From Sphingorhabdus profundilacus (GTDB lineage Bacteria; Pseudomonadota; Alphaproteobacteria; Sphingomonadales; Sphingomonadaceae), in assembly GCF_009769755.1 (NCBI RefSeq), contig NZ_SDWJ01000001.1, forward strand, positions 992,001-1,056,000: a DNA stretch of 64,000 nucleotides, given 5' to 3'. Below the pieces are notes generated by a model that was not told the DNA's origin, did no database searches, and worked only from the letters and a program-made list of their open reading frames with translations. A program made the translations under genes and the position numbers. Below are positions 42,657 to 51,897 of the stretch, one piece after another (the stretch's first letter is position 1; each line of letters opens with the position of its first letter).

Positions 42657-42925
42657 CTAGGCCGTGAACTCATACATATTGTCGTCGAGGTTTGAGGCCA
42701 TTTTGCACAGGGCAAGGAAGGAAGCCGCAGGGATATAGATGTATCTCAAGGCTTTCTGACGCAGCCATGGGCAAAATGGGTCAAATCCTTCGGACGTCAA
42801 AATGGCGAAGATATCGGGCCAAAATGCGCGCCGTCAGGCAGTTACTCTGCCTGCAAGCGTATTTTGGTTCGAGATCAAAGCCATTTTGACGCCTCGACGA
42901 CGATATCTATGAGTTCACGGCCTAG
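42657..42925. repeat. Two-arm palindromic element, copy E1
   Basis: 269 bp between trpC and leuA. Outer inverted repeats of 34 bp (42657-42690 and 42892-42925) begin CTAGG, end CGAGG and differ at two of 34 positions. Inside, arm A (42691-42794) is followed by arm B (42795-42891). B is bounded by CGTCAAAATGGC and GCCATTTTGACG and holds a CAGGCAG-TTACT-CTGCCTG hairpin. Arms A and B are nearly identical to those of the copy at 62.7 kb, but there B is inverted relative to A. The right end supplies the leuA stop codon. Confidence 0.9.
42795..42891. repeat. Arm B of E1, bounded by 12-bp inverted repeats
   Basis: 97-bp module with perfect terminal inverted repeats CGTCAAAATGGC (42795-42806) and GCCATTTTGACG (42880-42891). 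A second internal pair (CCAAAATGCGC / GCGTATTTTGG) and a 7-bp central stem make it a long imperfect hairpin. It is the segment whose direction differs, relative to arm A, from the other copy. Confidence 0.85.
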
Positions 42926-44595
42926 TCCGCCCCATTTGCGGCACTTAATATTGCGCGAACACTAGCCGTCGCAACGTCACGGCTGATGCCCACGCCGAAC
43001 AGCACCGGTCCGTCACCTACCCGGCACTCAACATAGGCGGCGGCACGGGCATCGGTGCCGTGACCGATGGCATGTTCGCTATAGTCGATAATATCAAGCG
43101 GCCCGCCCAGTGCGCTTTCCAGCGCATTGGCAAGACTGGAAATAAGGCCATTACCCCGACCACTGACACTTTGCTCAACACCGTCGATGCGGATTTTGCC
43201 AGCGAAGATACGCTCGTCCTGTTGCTTCGGACTTTGGCTTTCCTGAAAATCAATGAGCCGGAACCGGCTGTCCCCCTTCAAATGGTATCGTTTCTCAAAT
43301 GATTCCCAGATATCGGTGCTGGTCAATTCGCTGCCCGTGCTGTCGGAAAGCTCCTGAACGGTGGACGAGAAATTGGCCTGCATCCGCTTGGGCAGTTTTA
43401 GACCATGGTCCTGTTCAAGAACCCATGCGACGCCGCCCTTGCCGCTTTGCGAATTGACGCGGATCACCGCTTCATAGCTTTGGCCAAGATCGGCAGGGTC
43501 GATGGGCAGATAGGGCACCTGCCACAACTCATCATTGCGCCGCGCCTGAGCGGCGAAGCCTTTCTTGATGGCGTCCTGATGCGAGCCTGAAAAGGCAGTG
43601 AAGACCAGTTCTCCAGCATAGGGATGGCGCGGATGGACTGGCAACTGGTTGCAATATTCGACGGTTTTTATGACTTCATCGATATCGGAGAAATCGAGGC
43701 CGGGGCTCAGCCCTTGGGTGTACATGTTGAGCGCGACAGTGACGAGGTCGACATTGCCCGTCCGCTCCCCATTGCCGAATAGACAGCCTTCGACCCGGTC
43801 GGCACCCGCCAGCAATCCCAGTTCCGTGGCAGCGACCCCGGTGCCCCGGTCATTATGCGTGTGCAGCGAGATAATAACGCTGTCACGGTTCGGAACGTTT
43901 CGGCCGAAATATTCGATCTGGTCGGCATAAATGTTCGGCATTGCCGCTTCGACGGTAGCCGGCAGGTTGAAAATGATGGGTTGATCAGGCGTTGGCTTCA
44001 ATATGTCCATCACCGCGCTGCACACCTCCAAACTAAAATCCAGTTCAGCAGTGGAGAAAGTTTCCGGGCTATATTCGAAATGCCAATCGGTATCGGGCTG
44101 TGCCGCTGCATTATCGCGCAGCAGCTTTGCTCCTTCAACCGCTATCTGTTTGATCTCAGGCATGGTCATGTTGAACACGATCTGTCGCCAGGCAGGCGAC
44201 ACCGCATTATAGAGGTGGACAATTGCCGCGCGTGCGCCGCGCAAGCTTTCAAAGCTGGTATCGATCAGGTCTTTGCGCGATTGGGTCAGCACCTGTACCA
44301 TGACGTCATCAGGGACACGGCCCGACTGGACGAGGCCGGAAATAAAATCAAATTCGGTCGCACCCGCGCTCGGGAATCCGACTTCGATTTCCTTGACGCC
44401 AACTTTTACCAGCAAATCGAAAAAGCGTTGCTTCTTTTCCGCGCCCATCGGATCGATCAGTGCCTGGTTACCGTCACGCAGGTCTGTCGACAGCCAGCGC
44501 GGTGCCTTTGTGATTGTGCGGCCAGGCCATTGCCTATCAGGCAAGTCCACCTGCGGAAAGGGACGGTATTTTCGGCTTGGGTCGGATAACATCAT
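42922..44595 (-). CDS. leuA: 2-isopropylmalate synthase (long form)
   Basis: First committed step of leucine synthesis. From ATG 44595 it has 557 residues, the longer LeuA form with a C-terminal leucine-binding domain. Motifs: [15 protein letters not shown] near the N-terminus, [11 protein letters not shown], and [12 protein letters not shown]. Its stop codon (TAG, 42922-42924) is part of the terminal CTAG of the repeat element. The upstream leader encodes a leucine-rich peptide. Confidence 0.94.
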   Translation of the reverse strand: MMLSDPSRKYRPFPQVDLPDRQWPGRTITKAPRWLSTDLRDGNQALIDPMGAEKKQRFFDLLVKVGVKEIEVGFPSAGATEFDFISGLVQSGRVPDDVMVQVLTQSRKDLIDTSFESLRGARAAIVHLYNAVSPAWRQIVFNMTMPEIKQIAVEGAKLLRDNAAAQPDTDWHFEYSPETFSTAELDFSLEVCSAVMDILKPTPDQPIIFNLPATVEAAMPNIYADQIEYFGRNVPNRDSVIISLHTHNDRGTGVAATELGLLAGADRVEGCLFGNGERTGNVDLVTVALNMYTQGLSPGLDFSDIDEVIKTVEYCNQLPVHPRHPYAGELVFTAFSGSHQDAIKKGFAAQARRNDELWQVPYLPIDPADLGQSYEAVIRVNSQSGKGGVAWVLEQDHGLKLPKRMQANFSSTVQELSDSTGSELTSTDIWESFEKRYHLKGDSRFRLIDFQESQSPKQQDERIFAGKIRIDGVEQSVSGRGNGLISSLANALESALGGPLDIIDYSEHAIGHGTDARAAAYVECRVGDGPVLFGVGISRDVATASVRAILSAANGAD

Positions 44596-44657
44596 GATTT
44601 GCAACTTCGCTAAGACACGCAAGTCTGCGTGCTGTGGGGTTTCTTGAGCTGGCTGTA

Positions 44658-44715
44658 AACCCTTAGGCGGGTTGTTCCGGGCAAGACCGGACTATCCACA
44701 CGCCTAAGGGCGTGT
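44658..44715 (-). promoter_or_regulatory. leuA leader: mutually exclusive hairpins
   Basis: Two local hairpins (44698-44715, seven pairs; 44658-44673, five pairs) compete with a perfect 10-bp pairing between 44701-44710 and 44660-44669 (CGCCTAAGGG with CCCTTAGGCG). This is the layout of an amino-acid attenuator, and it follows a leucine-rich leader peptide. No T-run is seen, so control may be of Rho-dependent termination or translation rather than classical. Confidence 0.6.
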
Positions 44716-44754
44716 AAGTCGTAGAAGAAGCAGGCAAGAAGCGGTCTTTGACAT
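44704..44754 (-). CDS. leuL: leu leader peptide
   Basis: 16-residue frame MSKTASCLLLLRLTRP ending TAG, with five leucine codons, four in a row (CTG CTT CTT CTA). It lies about 110 bases before leuA and its last codons enter the first leader hairpin, as expected for leucine attenuation. The ribosome binding site is weak. Confidence 0.75.
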   Translation of the reverse strand: MSKTASCLLLLRLTRP

Positions 44755-44837
44755 TATGTTGCGTCGATAGCCGTATTGCGTAACATTCGTCCAGACTTAA
44801 TTTCGTAAACCGCTTATTTCCTTGCTCGGCCCGGCTG

Positions 44838-46778
44838 TTAAATCTCGACCTGACTGCCGAGTTCGACCACACGGTTGCTGGGGAGCTTGAAAAACTCCAT
44901 CGCGTTAGCCGCGTTGCGAAGCATCCATGCGAAGACCTTTTCACGCCAGATCGCCATACCTGGAATTTTTGATGCGATCAGCGTCTGCCGCGACAGGAAG
45001 AAGCTGGTGTGCATCATCTCGAATTTTGGTCCGCACAGGTCAACCTTGTCCAACGTCGCGGGGACATCAGTTTCTTCAAGAAACCCAAAACGCAGTTTAA
45101 CGCGGAAGAATCCCTCTCCCAAATCTTTGCAAAACACCCGATCAGCCGGCGAAACGAAAGGCATGTCTTCAATCTGTACCGTCAGGATCAGGACACGTTC
45201 GTGCAGGATCTTGTTATGCTTGATATTGTGCAGCAATGCCGACGGCACACCGCTGGCGGACGAAGCCATGAAGATGGCTGTCCCGGGAACACGGGTTGCG
45301 CTGTTTGCGGCGGATTTGATGAATATCTCCATAGGCATTGTGCTCTCTGCCATCCGGTCACGCATTAACGCGCGGCCCCGCGACCATGTTGTGAGCAAGG
45401 TGAAGATCACAAGCCCGATCAAAAGCGGAACCCAACCACCCGAAGGCACTTTCAGCAGATTCGCGCTGAAATAGGCAAAGTCGACAATGAAAAAGAGCGC
45501 CAGTATCGGCAGCGCTTTCCACTTTGGCCATTTCCAGAGCGTGATAAGCACGACTGCGATCAGGCAAGTATCGATGAACATCGCGCCCGTCACCGCAATT
45601 CCGTATGCGGCGGCGAGGTTGGACGATGACTGGAAGAACAGCACAAGCAGCAGGACCATGACCGCCAATCCCCAGTTGATCGCCGGAATGTAGATTTGGC
45701 CTGCGGCCTTCTCGCTGGTGTGCTGGATACTGAGTCGCGGCATGAACCCCAGTTGGATAGCCTGCTGCGTCAGGGAGAACGCGCCGGAAATAACCGCCTG
45801 GCTCGCAATAATCGCCGCAAGAATGGTAAGTATGATGACCGGCGTACTGATCATGTCCGGTACCATCAGGAAGAAGGGGTCGCGGATCGCCTCTTGCGCT
45901 TCGGCCGGCGTCATCGTCAGAATCATCGCGCCCTGCCCCATATAGTTCAGCATCAGCGCAGGCAGAACGAAGAACAGCCAGCTAAACTTAATTGGTCGAC
46001 GCCCAAAATGCCCCATATCGGCATAGAGCGCTTCCGCCCCGGTGACCGCCAAAACGACCGTACCCATGGCCACAAAGGCAGTGAAGCCTTCTATATAAAA
46101 GAAATAAAGCGCGTTCAGCGGGTTGAGAACGTCGAGCACGATCAACGGCATTTTTGTCAAATGCAATATGCCGAGTCCAGCCAACACTGCAAAGTAAATC
46201 AGCATGATAGGGCCAAACCACTGGCCAACCTTGGCCGTACCGCGTGATTGAAAAGCAAACAGCGCAGCTATGATCGCGATAGAGATAGGTACAATCCACG
46301 GATCAAAACCTGAACTGACATATTTAAGACCTTCTGCGGCCGACAAGATCGACATGGCAGGGGTAATCATGGAATCGCCGTAAAACAGTGCAGTGGCAAA
46401 AACGCCCAGCATCACAATCGGAGCCGTCCATTTCGCGCCTGCCGTCTGCCGGTTGATCAGCGCGAGCAACGCAAGGCTGCCTCCTTCGCCTTTGTTATCG
46501 GCCTTCATGATGGTGAAGACATATTTGAACGTCACCACGATCATCATCGACCAGAATACAAGGCTCAATACGCCTTTGATATGCATGGGGTCGGGGTCTA
46601 TGGGGTGGTGGCCGGCAAATGTTTCGCGGAACGCATAAATGGGACTGGTTCCGATGTCGCCAAAGACGACACCTACCGTTCCGACACATAATGCAAGAAG
46701 CGACCCTTGCGGAGCGTGACCATGATGTTGGCCGTCGTCTGTCTGACCAAAATCATCTGCGGCTTGCGAAGCGACCAT
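44838..46778 (-). CDS. kup: Potassium uptake protein Kup
   Basis: Inner-membrane K+/H+ symporter. ATG 46778 has AGGGG upstream and gives 646 residues with about 12 membrane helices. The first helix carries [19 protein letters not shown], the signature of the family. The long cytoplasmic tail ends [10 protein letters not shown]. Upstream is an AT-rich 110-bp gap. Confidence 0.95.
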   Translation of the reverse strand: MVASQAADDFGQTDDGQHHGHAPQGSLLALCVGTVGVVFGDIGTSPIYAFRETFAGHHPIDPDPMHIKGVLSLVFWSMMIVVTFKYVFTIMKADNKGEGGSLALLALINRQTAGAKWTAPIVMLGVFATALFYGDSMITPAMSILSAAEGLKYVSSGFDPWIVPISIAIIAALFAFQSRGTAKVGQWFGPIMLIYFAVLAGLGILHLTKMPLIVLDVLNPLNALYFFYIEGFTAFVAMGTVVLAVTGAEALYADMGHFGRRPIKFSWLFFVLPALMLNYMGQGAMILTMTPAEAQEAIRDPFFLMVPDMISTPVIILTILAAIIASQAVISGAFSLTQQAIQLGFMPRLSIQHTSEKAAGQIYIPAINWGLAVMVLLLVLFFQSSSNLAAAYGIAVTGAMFIDTCLIAVVLITLWKWPKWKALPILALFFIVDFAYFSANLLKVPSGGWVPLLIGLVIFTLLTTWSRGRALMRDRMAESTMPMEIFIKSAANSATRVPGTAIFMASSASGVPSALLHNIKHNKILHERVLILTVQIEDMPFVSPADRVFCKDLGEGFFRVKLRFGFLEETDVPATLDKVDLCGPKFEMMHTSFFLSRQTLIASKIPGMAIWREKVFAWMLRNAANAMEFFKLPSNRVVELGSQVEI

Positions 46779-46907
46779 TTCATACCCCTGACACAAGGCC
46801 CGTTAACTCTTTGAATATTCATCGACGGGCGGCGGGCGATAGCACGGCCTTAATCCCTTAACAACCACGCAATATCGATCAATTCTTCAATATAATATAT
46901 CTATTTT

Positions 46908-47567
46908 TCAATTGGTTGCAGAATTAACTTCGGGGCGATTCATTGCTTGGGCCTGCAAGGCCTTCGCCGCTTGCAATTGCGACTCAAGCCTCGGCTTCCA
47001 CATTGCTCTAGGAGTTGCAAGCGACACGGCCTTTTCCCACAGCAAAATCGCCGAATTCAAATCTCCGTCGAACAGGCGCGACAGACCGGCAAAATAATAG
47101 GGCGCCGGATAATTGGGCCGAATTTCCCTTGCTTTGTCGAACGCCAGTTGCGCGGGCGGGGACATCTGCCCTTGGCTTGCCAGCATCAGTTGCAGACCCA
47201 ATGCCGACCAAAGATCGGGATCTTCCGGGTTCTGCCGCAAACCGGCCTGGATATAAGATGCCGAAAGCTGGTAATCCCCTTGCTTGGCAAAGGAATCCGC
47301 CGTCACCAGCCAGCGTTTTGCGCCGCCGAAACTCTGGTCCATATCCGCACGCATTTCGACCAACTGGACCGCGGCATCCTCTTTCCCGCCCAAGGATTTG
47401 GCAGGTGACGCAGGCACCGCGGGCCGCCCCTGCAAGGCATAGCCCGTCATCCCCAGCAAAATCGCTGCGGCCGCAATCTGCCATAATCCACCTTTAAACC
47501 GGCCGATGGCCAACAATGCGCCAAGGCTGAGGACCGCCAGCAGGCCAAGACTTACCCAACCACTCAT
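46908..47567 (-). CDS. ccmI: Cytochrome c maturation protein CcmI-like (TPR)
   Basis: 219 residues from ATG 47567, which follows GGAGG and overlaps the ccmH stop. Two N-terminal membrane helices are followed by TPR-like helices (GDYQLSASYIQAGLRQNPED, NYPAPYYFAGLSRLFDGD). CcmI holds apocytochrome c for the haem lyase. It is shorter than enterobacterial CcmI but typical for the last gene of the alphaproteobacterial operon. Confidence 0.85.
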   Translation of the reverse strand: MSGWVSLGLLAVLSLGALLAIGRFKGGLWQIAAAAILLGMTGYALQGRPAVPASPAKSLGGKEDAAVQLVEMRADMDQSFGGAKRWLVTADSFAKQGDYQLSASYIQAGLRQNPEDPDLWSALGLQLMLASQGQMSPPAQLAFDKAREIRPNYPAPYYFAGLSRLFDGDLNSAILLWEKAVSLATPRAMWKPRLESQLQAAKALQAQAMNRPEVNSATN

Positions 47568-47983
47568 GATTTCCTCCGGAACAGACCACGCGCCATAAAC
47601 AGGCCGAGTAACAGCAAAAGCAATGGGGCCGCCCACAGCAGCAATCCCGATCCCTTCATATCAGGTTCAAAGCTGACCCACTCACCATAGCGTTCGATCA
47701 TCCACTGGCGGATCGCATCGGGCTTCTTTCCATCCGCAATCTGCTGCCGAACTTCAGCACGCATCGTCGCCGCCATCGGCGCGTCGCTGTCGGCAATCGA
47801 TTGGCCCTGACACTGGATACAGCGTAGCGCGTGCATCACTTGGGTTGCCGCCTTTTCCTGCGCGGGATTGGTTAGTTGACGATTGGCGAGCTCAGGCGTG
47901 GGACCACTGCCCTGTGCCATTGATTCTTGCGGAACCGCTGCCAAAAGCAGAACGCTGGCGAGGAGTAACAACCGCCACATCAT
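47564..47983 (-). CDS. ccmH: Cytochrome c maturation protein CcmH
   Basis: 139-residue thiol oxidoreductase that reduces apocytochrome c. Signal peptide, then the active LRCIQCQGQSIADSDA motif, then a C-terminal membrane helix. Overlaps ccmG by four bases. Confidence 0.93.
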   Translation of the reverse strand: MMWRLLLLASVLLLAAVPQESMAQGSGPTPELANRQLTNPAQEKAATQVMHALRCIQCQGQSIADSDAPMAATMRAEVRQQIADGKKPDAIRQWMIERYGEWVSFEPDMKGSGLLLWAAPLLLLLLGLFMARGLFRRKS

Positions 47984-48510
47984 TGCGCTTCCCGCAGTTT
48001 TTCAAGCAACATAGGCACATGCTCGGCGCGAATGTCGCCGATATGCTGGTACAATATTGTTCCGTCCCCGCCGATCACATAAGTCTCCGGCACACCCGAC
48101 GAACCAAGTTTCAACTGGACCGCCATTTCATTGTCCGAACCGATCCGCCGGAACGGATTGCCGAACTCGGCAAGAAATGCGGCCACATCTTCAGGTTTGT
48201 CGCGAATGGCAATGGCGTCGATTTCCGCACCGGATTTCTTGAGCGCCTCGAGATAGGGAGCCTCCGCCTTGCAGGGGATGCACCAGCTGGCGAAAATATT
48301 CAGAAGTCGCGGTTTGCCATCCGCCAGATCACGGTTGGACAGCCCCGCCACCCCCACCGTCGCAGGCGGTAGCGCAAATTCAGGCAATTTGCGTCCGACC
48401 ATCGCGCTGTGAACCATATCGTCTTTCGGCACGACCAAACCGTAAATGGCAAGGCCGCCTATGAAGGCGACCACGGCCAAGGGCAGCCAGAGGAGCCAGG
48501 TCCGGTTCAT
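47980..48510 (-). CDS. ccmG: Thiol:disulfide interchange protein CcmG/DsbE
   Basis: Membrane-anchored thioredoxin-like protein, 176 residues from ATG 48510 (ATGA overlap with ccmF). Active site in FASWCIPCKAEAP, followed by GVPETYVIGGDG with the cis-proline. Keeps CcmH reduced. Confidence 0.93.
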   Translation of the reverse strand: MNRTWLLWLPLAVVAFIGGLAIYGLVVPKDDMVHSAMVGRKLPEFALPPATVGVAGLSNRDLADGKPRLLNIFASWCIPCKAEAPYLEALKKSGAEIDAIAIRDKPEDVAAFLAEFGNPFRRIGSDNEMAVQLKLGSSGVPETYVIGGDGTILYQHIGDIRAEHVPMLLEKLREAQ

Positions 48511-50435
48511 GCCTGCGCCCATTTATTGACAGCGGGCTTTTTCGGGCGGCGGAACATTCTTCCCAAAAGGGATATCGCGCCACCGAGCGCGACGAGTAAT
48601 CCGCCGAACCAGATAAAGGTCACAAAAGGCTTCCACCAAAGGCGGACCTGCCAGCGGCCATCGCCATTTTCATCAGGCTGGGCGATGACGGCATATAGCT
48701 GCCCGTTCCAGCGTGTCAGCAGCGCCGCTTCGCTGGTCTGTTGTTCCGGGCGGTAAAATTGACGCGATTGCGGACGAAGAATAAACTTCTTGTCGCCATT
48801 ACGGGCAATCAACTGCCCTTCAATCGCTACCCAATTGTCGCCCACGACAGGCCGGACATCATCCAGTTTGACCTGCCAATCGGCAACCTTGGCGCTTTCT
48901 CCAGGCGCGAGCGCGGTCAGGGTTTCACGGGAAAAGCCGGACTCGGCGGCCATACCAAACACGCTGACCGCAAGGCCGAAATGCGCGACTACCATACCAA
49001 AGACCGGCAATGGTGTCCGCAATAGCTTGCGACCTTTAAGCGGCACCCAAGCGGCGATGGCAAGGGCCAGCGACAAGGCCAATCCCAAAATCGGGAATAC
49101 GCCCACGCCGGGCACAAAGCGCCAAATGGCAACCCCTGTCCACAGGCTGATCGCGAAAAATCCGACAAGCCAATATTTATGCCGCTTCAATTCGTCCCGC
49201 CGCCAGCGCAGCATCGGTCCCAACAACAATGCGACCATTAAAAGCAATGCAATCGGCGCGGTAGCCTTGTTGAAATAGGGCGGGCCAACCGAAATCTTGT
49301 CGCCCATTGTCTCGGCCGCCAATGGGTAGAGTGTACCGATGAGGACGATAGCCAATATGACACTCAGGAAGATGTTATTGGCGACAATGCCGCCCTCGCG
49401 GCTGACGATCTGGAATGGCTCTCCCTGCTTTACGGTGCCGATGCGGGTGGCAAAGACCAGGAACGCCAGACTGGTGTACATCAGCATCAGTGCAAGAATG
49501 AAGGACCCACGCTCAGGATCGACCGCAAAGGCGTGTACGCTCGTCAAGATACCCGACCGGACAAGGAAAGTACCTGCCATCGACATGGCGAACGCTACCA
49601 ACGCCAGCATGATCGTCCACGCGCGCAATGCGTTGCGCGTGGCCAATACGCTGACCGAATGCAGCAGGGCTGTCGCGGCAAGCCACGGCATGAGTGAGGC
49701 ATTTTCAACCGGATCCCAGAACCACCAGCCACCCCAGCCCAGTTCATAATAGGCCCAATAGCTACCTGCGGTGATACCGACGGTCAGGAATATCCACGCG
49801 CCCAGCACCCACGGCCGCATGGCGCGGGCAAAGGCAGGTCCAACCTGCCCGGTCAGCATTGCGGCGACGGCAAAGGAGAATGCAACCGAAAGCCCGACAT
49901 AGCCAATGTAAAGCGTCGGCGGATGGAAGGCGAGGCCAATGTCCTGCAACAACGGGTTCAGACCTGCCCCCTCGACTGGCGCGGGAACCAGGCGCTCGAA
50001 CGGATTGGACGAGAAAAGCAGAAAGGCGAAAAAGCCGAGCGCCACAAAGGCCTGCACCGCCAAGGTTGCGTTCAACGTGCGCGTGTCGATCCGCTTTTCC
50101 AGCAACGCAATGGCCGCACCCGACAGCGACAATACCGACACCCACAGCAACATCGAGCCTTCATGATTGCCCCATGTTCCGGCCAGCTTGAAAATCAGTG
50201 GCTTGTCGATATGGCTGTTGCTCGCGACCAGCAACACCGACAAGTCGGTGACATAGAATAGCCACATCAGCGATGCGAACGAAACCACACACAATGCGCC
50301 CTGCACAAGTGCGGCGGGCTTGATGAGCGGCGTCAACTTCCCTTCCCCGCGCAACAGAGTCAAACCGCCAACCAGTTGCAGCAGCGCCATCGCCGCCGCC
50401 AGCCAGAGCGCGGCCAATCCGGTTTCGGCGATCAT
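48507..50435 (-). CDS. ccmF: Haem lyase CcmF
   Basis: 642-residue multispanning protein that attaches haem to apocytochrome c. The WWD motif is visible in GWGGWWFWDPVENASLMPW, and several histidines lie in the flanking loops. Overlaps ccmE by four bases. Confidence 0.95.
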   Translation of the reverse strand: MIAETGLAALWLAAAMALLQLVGGLTLLRGEGKLTPLIKPAALVQGALCVVSFASLMWLFYVTDLSVLLVASNSHIDKPLIFKLAGTWGNHEGSMLLWVSVLSLSGAAIALLEKRIDTRTLNATLAVQAFVALGFFAFLLFSSNPFERLVPAPVEGAGLNPLLQDIGLAFHPPTLYIGYVGLSVAFSFAVAAMLTGQVGPAFARAMRPWVLGAWIFLTVGITAGSYWAYYELGWGGWWFWDPVENASLMPWLAATALLHSVSVLATRNALRAWTIMLALVAFAMSMAGTFLVRSGILTSVHAFAVDPERGSFILALMLMYTSLAFLVFATRIGTVKQGEPFQIVSREGGIVANNIFLSVILAIVLIGTLYPLAAETMGDKISVGPPYFNKATAPIALLLMVALLLGPMLRWRRDELKRHKYWLVGFFAISLWTGVAIWRFVPGVGVFPILGLALSLALAIAAWVPLKGRKLLRTPLPVFGMVVAHFGLAVSVFGMAAESGFSRETLTALAPGESAKVADWQVKLDDVRPVVGDNWVAIEGQLIARNGDKKFILRPQSRQFYRPEQQTSEAALLTRWNGQLYAVIAQPDENGDGRWQVRLWWKPFVTFIWFGGLLVALGGAISLLGRMFRRPKKPAVNKWAQA

Positions 50436-50881
50436 TTCGAAAGGGTATCCTTGGTGTGCTCGGCGGTGTTCATATCGATATCAGCCAATTCCTTGGGCAC
50501 GTAGTTTTCGTCATGTTTGGCCAACAGGCTGTCAGCTACAAAAACGCCGTCAGGGCGAAGTCGGCCATCGGCCACCACGCCCGATCCCTCAACAAACAGA
50601 TCCGGCGTTATGCCGCGATAGGCGACCTTCTGCGTTGCGTCGCGATCCTGTACGATAAAGGTTATCGACACCCCGTCAGCGCCGCGCACGATCGATCCCT
50701 TTTGGACCATACCGCCCAGACGGACGGCTTTACCCGGCTCAATCTTCGCCTTGGCCATGGTGGCGGGGGTGTAAAAATAGGACGCCTCTTCCTTCAAGGC
50801 AGCAGCGGCGATAAAGCCCGCCCCGATTAAGGCGACGAAAGCCACAAGGGCCAGCACCAAACGCTGATGTTTGGGTTTCAT
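50432..50881 (-). CDS. ccmE: Periplasmic haem chaperone CcmE
   Basis: 149 residues from ATG 50881. One membrane helix then an OB fold; the haem-binding histidine is in LLAKHDENYVP. A 119-base gap containing an 80-bp palindrome separates it from ccmD. Confidence 0.94.
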   Translation of the reverse strand: MKPKHQRLVLALVAFVALIGAGFIAAAALKEEASYFYTPATMAKAKIEPGKAVRLGGMVQKGSIVRGADGVSITFIVQDRDATQKVAYRGITPDLFVEGSGVVADGRLRPDGVFVADSLLAKHDENYVPKELADIDMNTAEHTKDTLSK

Positions 50882-50897
50882 GCCAAACCACCACCTC

Positions 50898-50977
50898 CCG
50901 TTCGTGTCGAGCGTAGTCGAGACACCTTTACGGTGCGCCATGCGTATGGACCTCTCGACTTCGCTCGAGGCGAACGG
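50898..50977. repeat. 80-bp palindromic repeat, copy S1
   Basis: Ends CCGTTCGTGTCGAGCGT and CGAACGG are inverted repeats, with a variable centre. An equally long copy lies at 61243-61322. It interrupts the ccm operon between ccmD and ccmE. Similar GTCGAG-rich palindromes are common between genes in sphingomonads. Confidence 0.8.
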
Positions 50978-50999
50978 AATTTATATGGCGTTGCTGGTT

Positions 51000-51131
51000 T
51001 CATGGTTGCTGCCTCAAATCATCCGCCAAGGCCTCTGAACGGCGCATGGCAAGATAGCTCGACACGGTGAGCCACAGCATGCCGACACCCGTGACCGAAA
51101 AAGCGGCGATGATGAAAGGCAGATGGGGCAT
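51000..51131 (-). CDS. ccmD: Haem exporter protein CcmD
   Basis: 43-residue membrane peptide beginning MPHLPFIIAAFSVTGVG, with one helix and a charged tail (LAMRRSEALADDLRQQP). Its ATG overlaps the ccmC stop by one base. Position, size and the single helix fit CcmD, which stabilises the CcmABC complex and releases holo-CcmE. It is too short for routine calling. Confidence 0.85.
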   Translation of the reverse strand: MPHLPFIIAAFSVTGVGMLWLTVSSYLAMRRSEALADDLRQQP

Positions 51132-51847
51132 TAGTCGTCCGCCATGCGGCGCATTCGCGCATCAATACGCATTTCCGCGAGCGCTGCGCGCATCCGCATC
51201 AAAACCAACGCGCCGAACAACAGGCTGAAACCCGCCACAGCCACAAACAGGGGCGCAAGATACGCACCGTCGATGGATGATCCTCCTAGAGTTATGCTCG
51301 CCTTTTGATGCTGGCTTTCCCACCAGATGACCGAACGGTTGATGATCGGGATATTCACTGCACCGATGATACCGAAGACGGCAGCAACGCGGCTGGTATC
51401 GCCCTTTTCACTGCTCGCGTTGGCGAGCGCGATATAGCCGAGATACAGGAAAAACAGGACCAACATCGACGTCAACCGGCCATCCCAGACCCACCAGGTA
51501 CCCCAAGTCGGACGACCCCAGATCGACCCCGTCATCAGGCAAATGGCGGCGAACGTCGCACCGGGGACAGCGATGGCACGCGCCGCGATTCCCGCAAGCG
51601 GATGGCGCCACACAAGCTGGACGAGACTGGCAATCGCAATCCCCATCCATCCCCCCATGCCGAGCCATGCGGAGGGAACATGGACGAAGATGATCTTAAC
51701 CGTATCGCCCATCAGGCGTTCGGTCGGCACCGCGAACAGGCCCCATAAACAGGCCCCGAGCGCCAATAGAAGCCCCAGCCAGAACAGTGCAGGCGTCAGT
51801 GGCCTTGCAAGGCGCAGGAAACGGGCAGGATTAGCGAAGCGGTGCAT
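51131..51847 (-). CDS. ccmC: Haem exporter permease CcmC
   Basis: 238 residues from ATG 51847 with six helices and the WWD motif GTWWVWDGRLTS. It loads haem onto CcmE. GGGGA precedes the start. ccmA and ccmB are not in the window next to it. Confidence 0.95.
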   Translation of the reverse strand: MHRFANPARFLRLARPLTPALFWLGLLLALGACLWGLFAVPTERLMGDTVKIIFVHVPSAWLGMGGWMGIAIASLVQLVWRHPLAGIAARAIAVPGATFAAICLMTGSIWGRPTWGTWWVWDGRLTSMLVLFFLYLGYIALANASSEKGDTSRVAAVFGIIGAVNIPIINRSVIWWESQHQKASITLGGSSIDGAYLAPLFVAVAGFSLLFGALVLMRMRAALAEMRIDARMRRMADD

Positions 51848-51897
51848 ATAATTCCCCGCCTCTAGCACCGCAAAAGCGTTACGCCAATGGATTCACA

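Noticed and set aside
42692-42889. 65-codon frame inside element E1
   Set aside because: Falls within the palindromic arms; E2 has a different arm order so the frame is not preserved.
42657-42925. E1 as a CRISPR array or integron attC site
   Set aside because: No regular spacers, no cas genes, no integrase; the arms are long single palindromes rather than repeated units.
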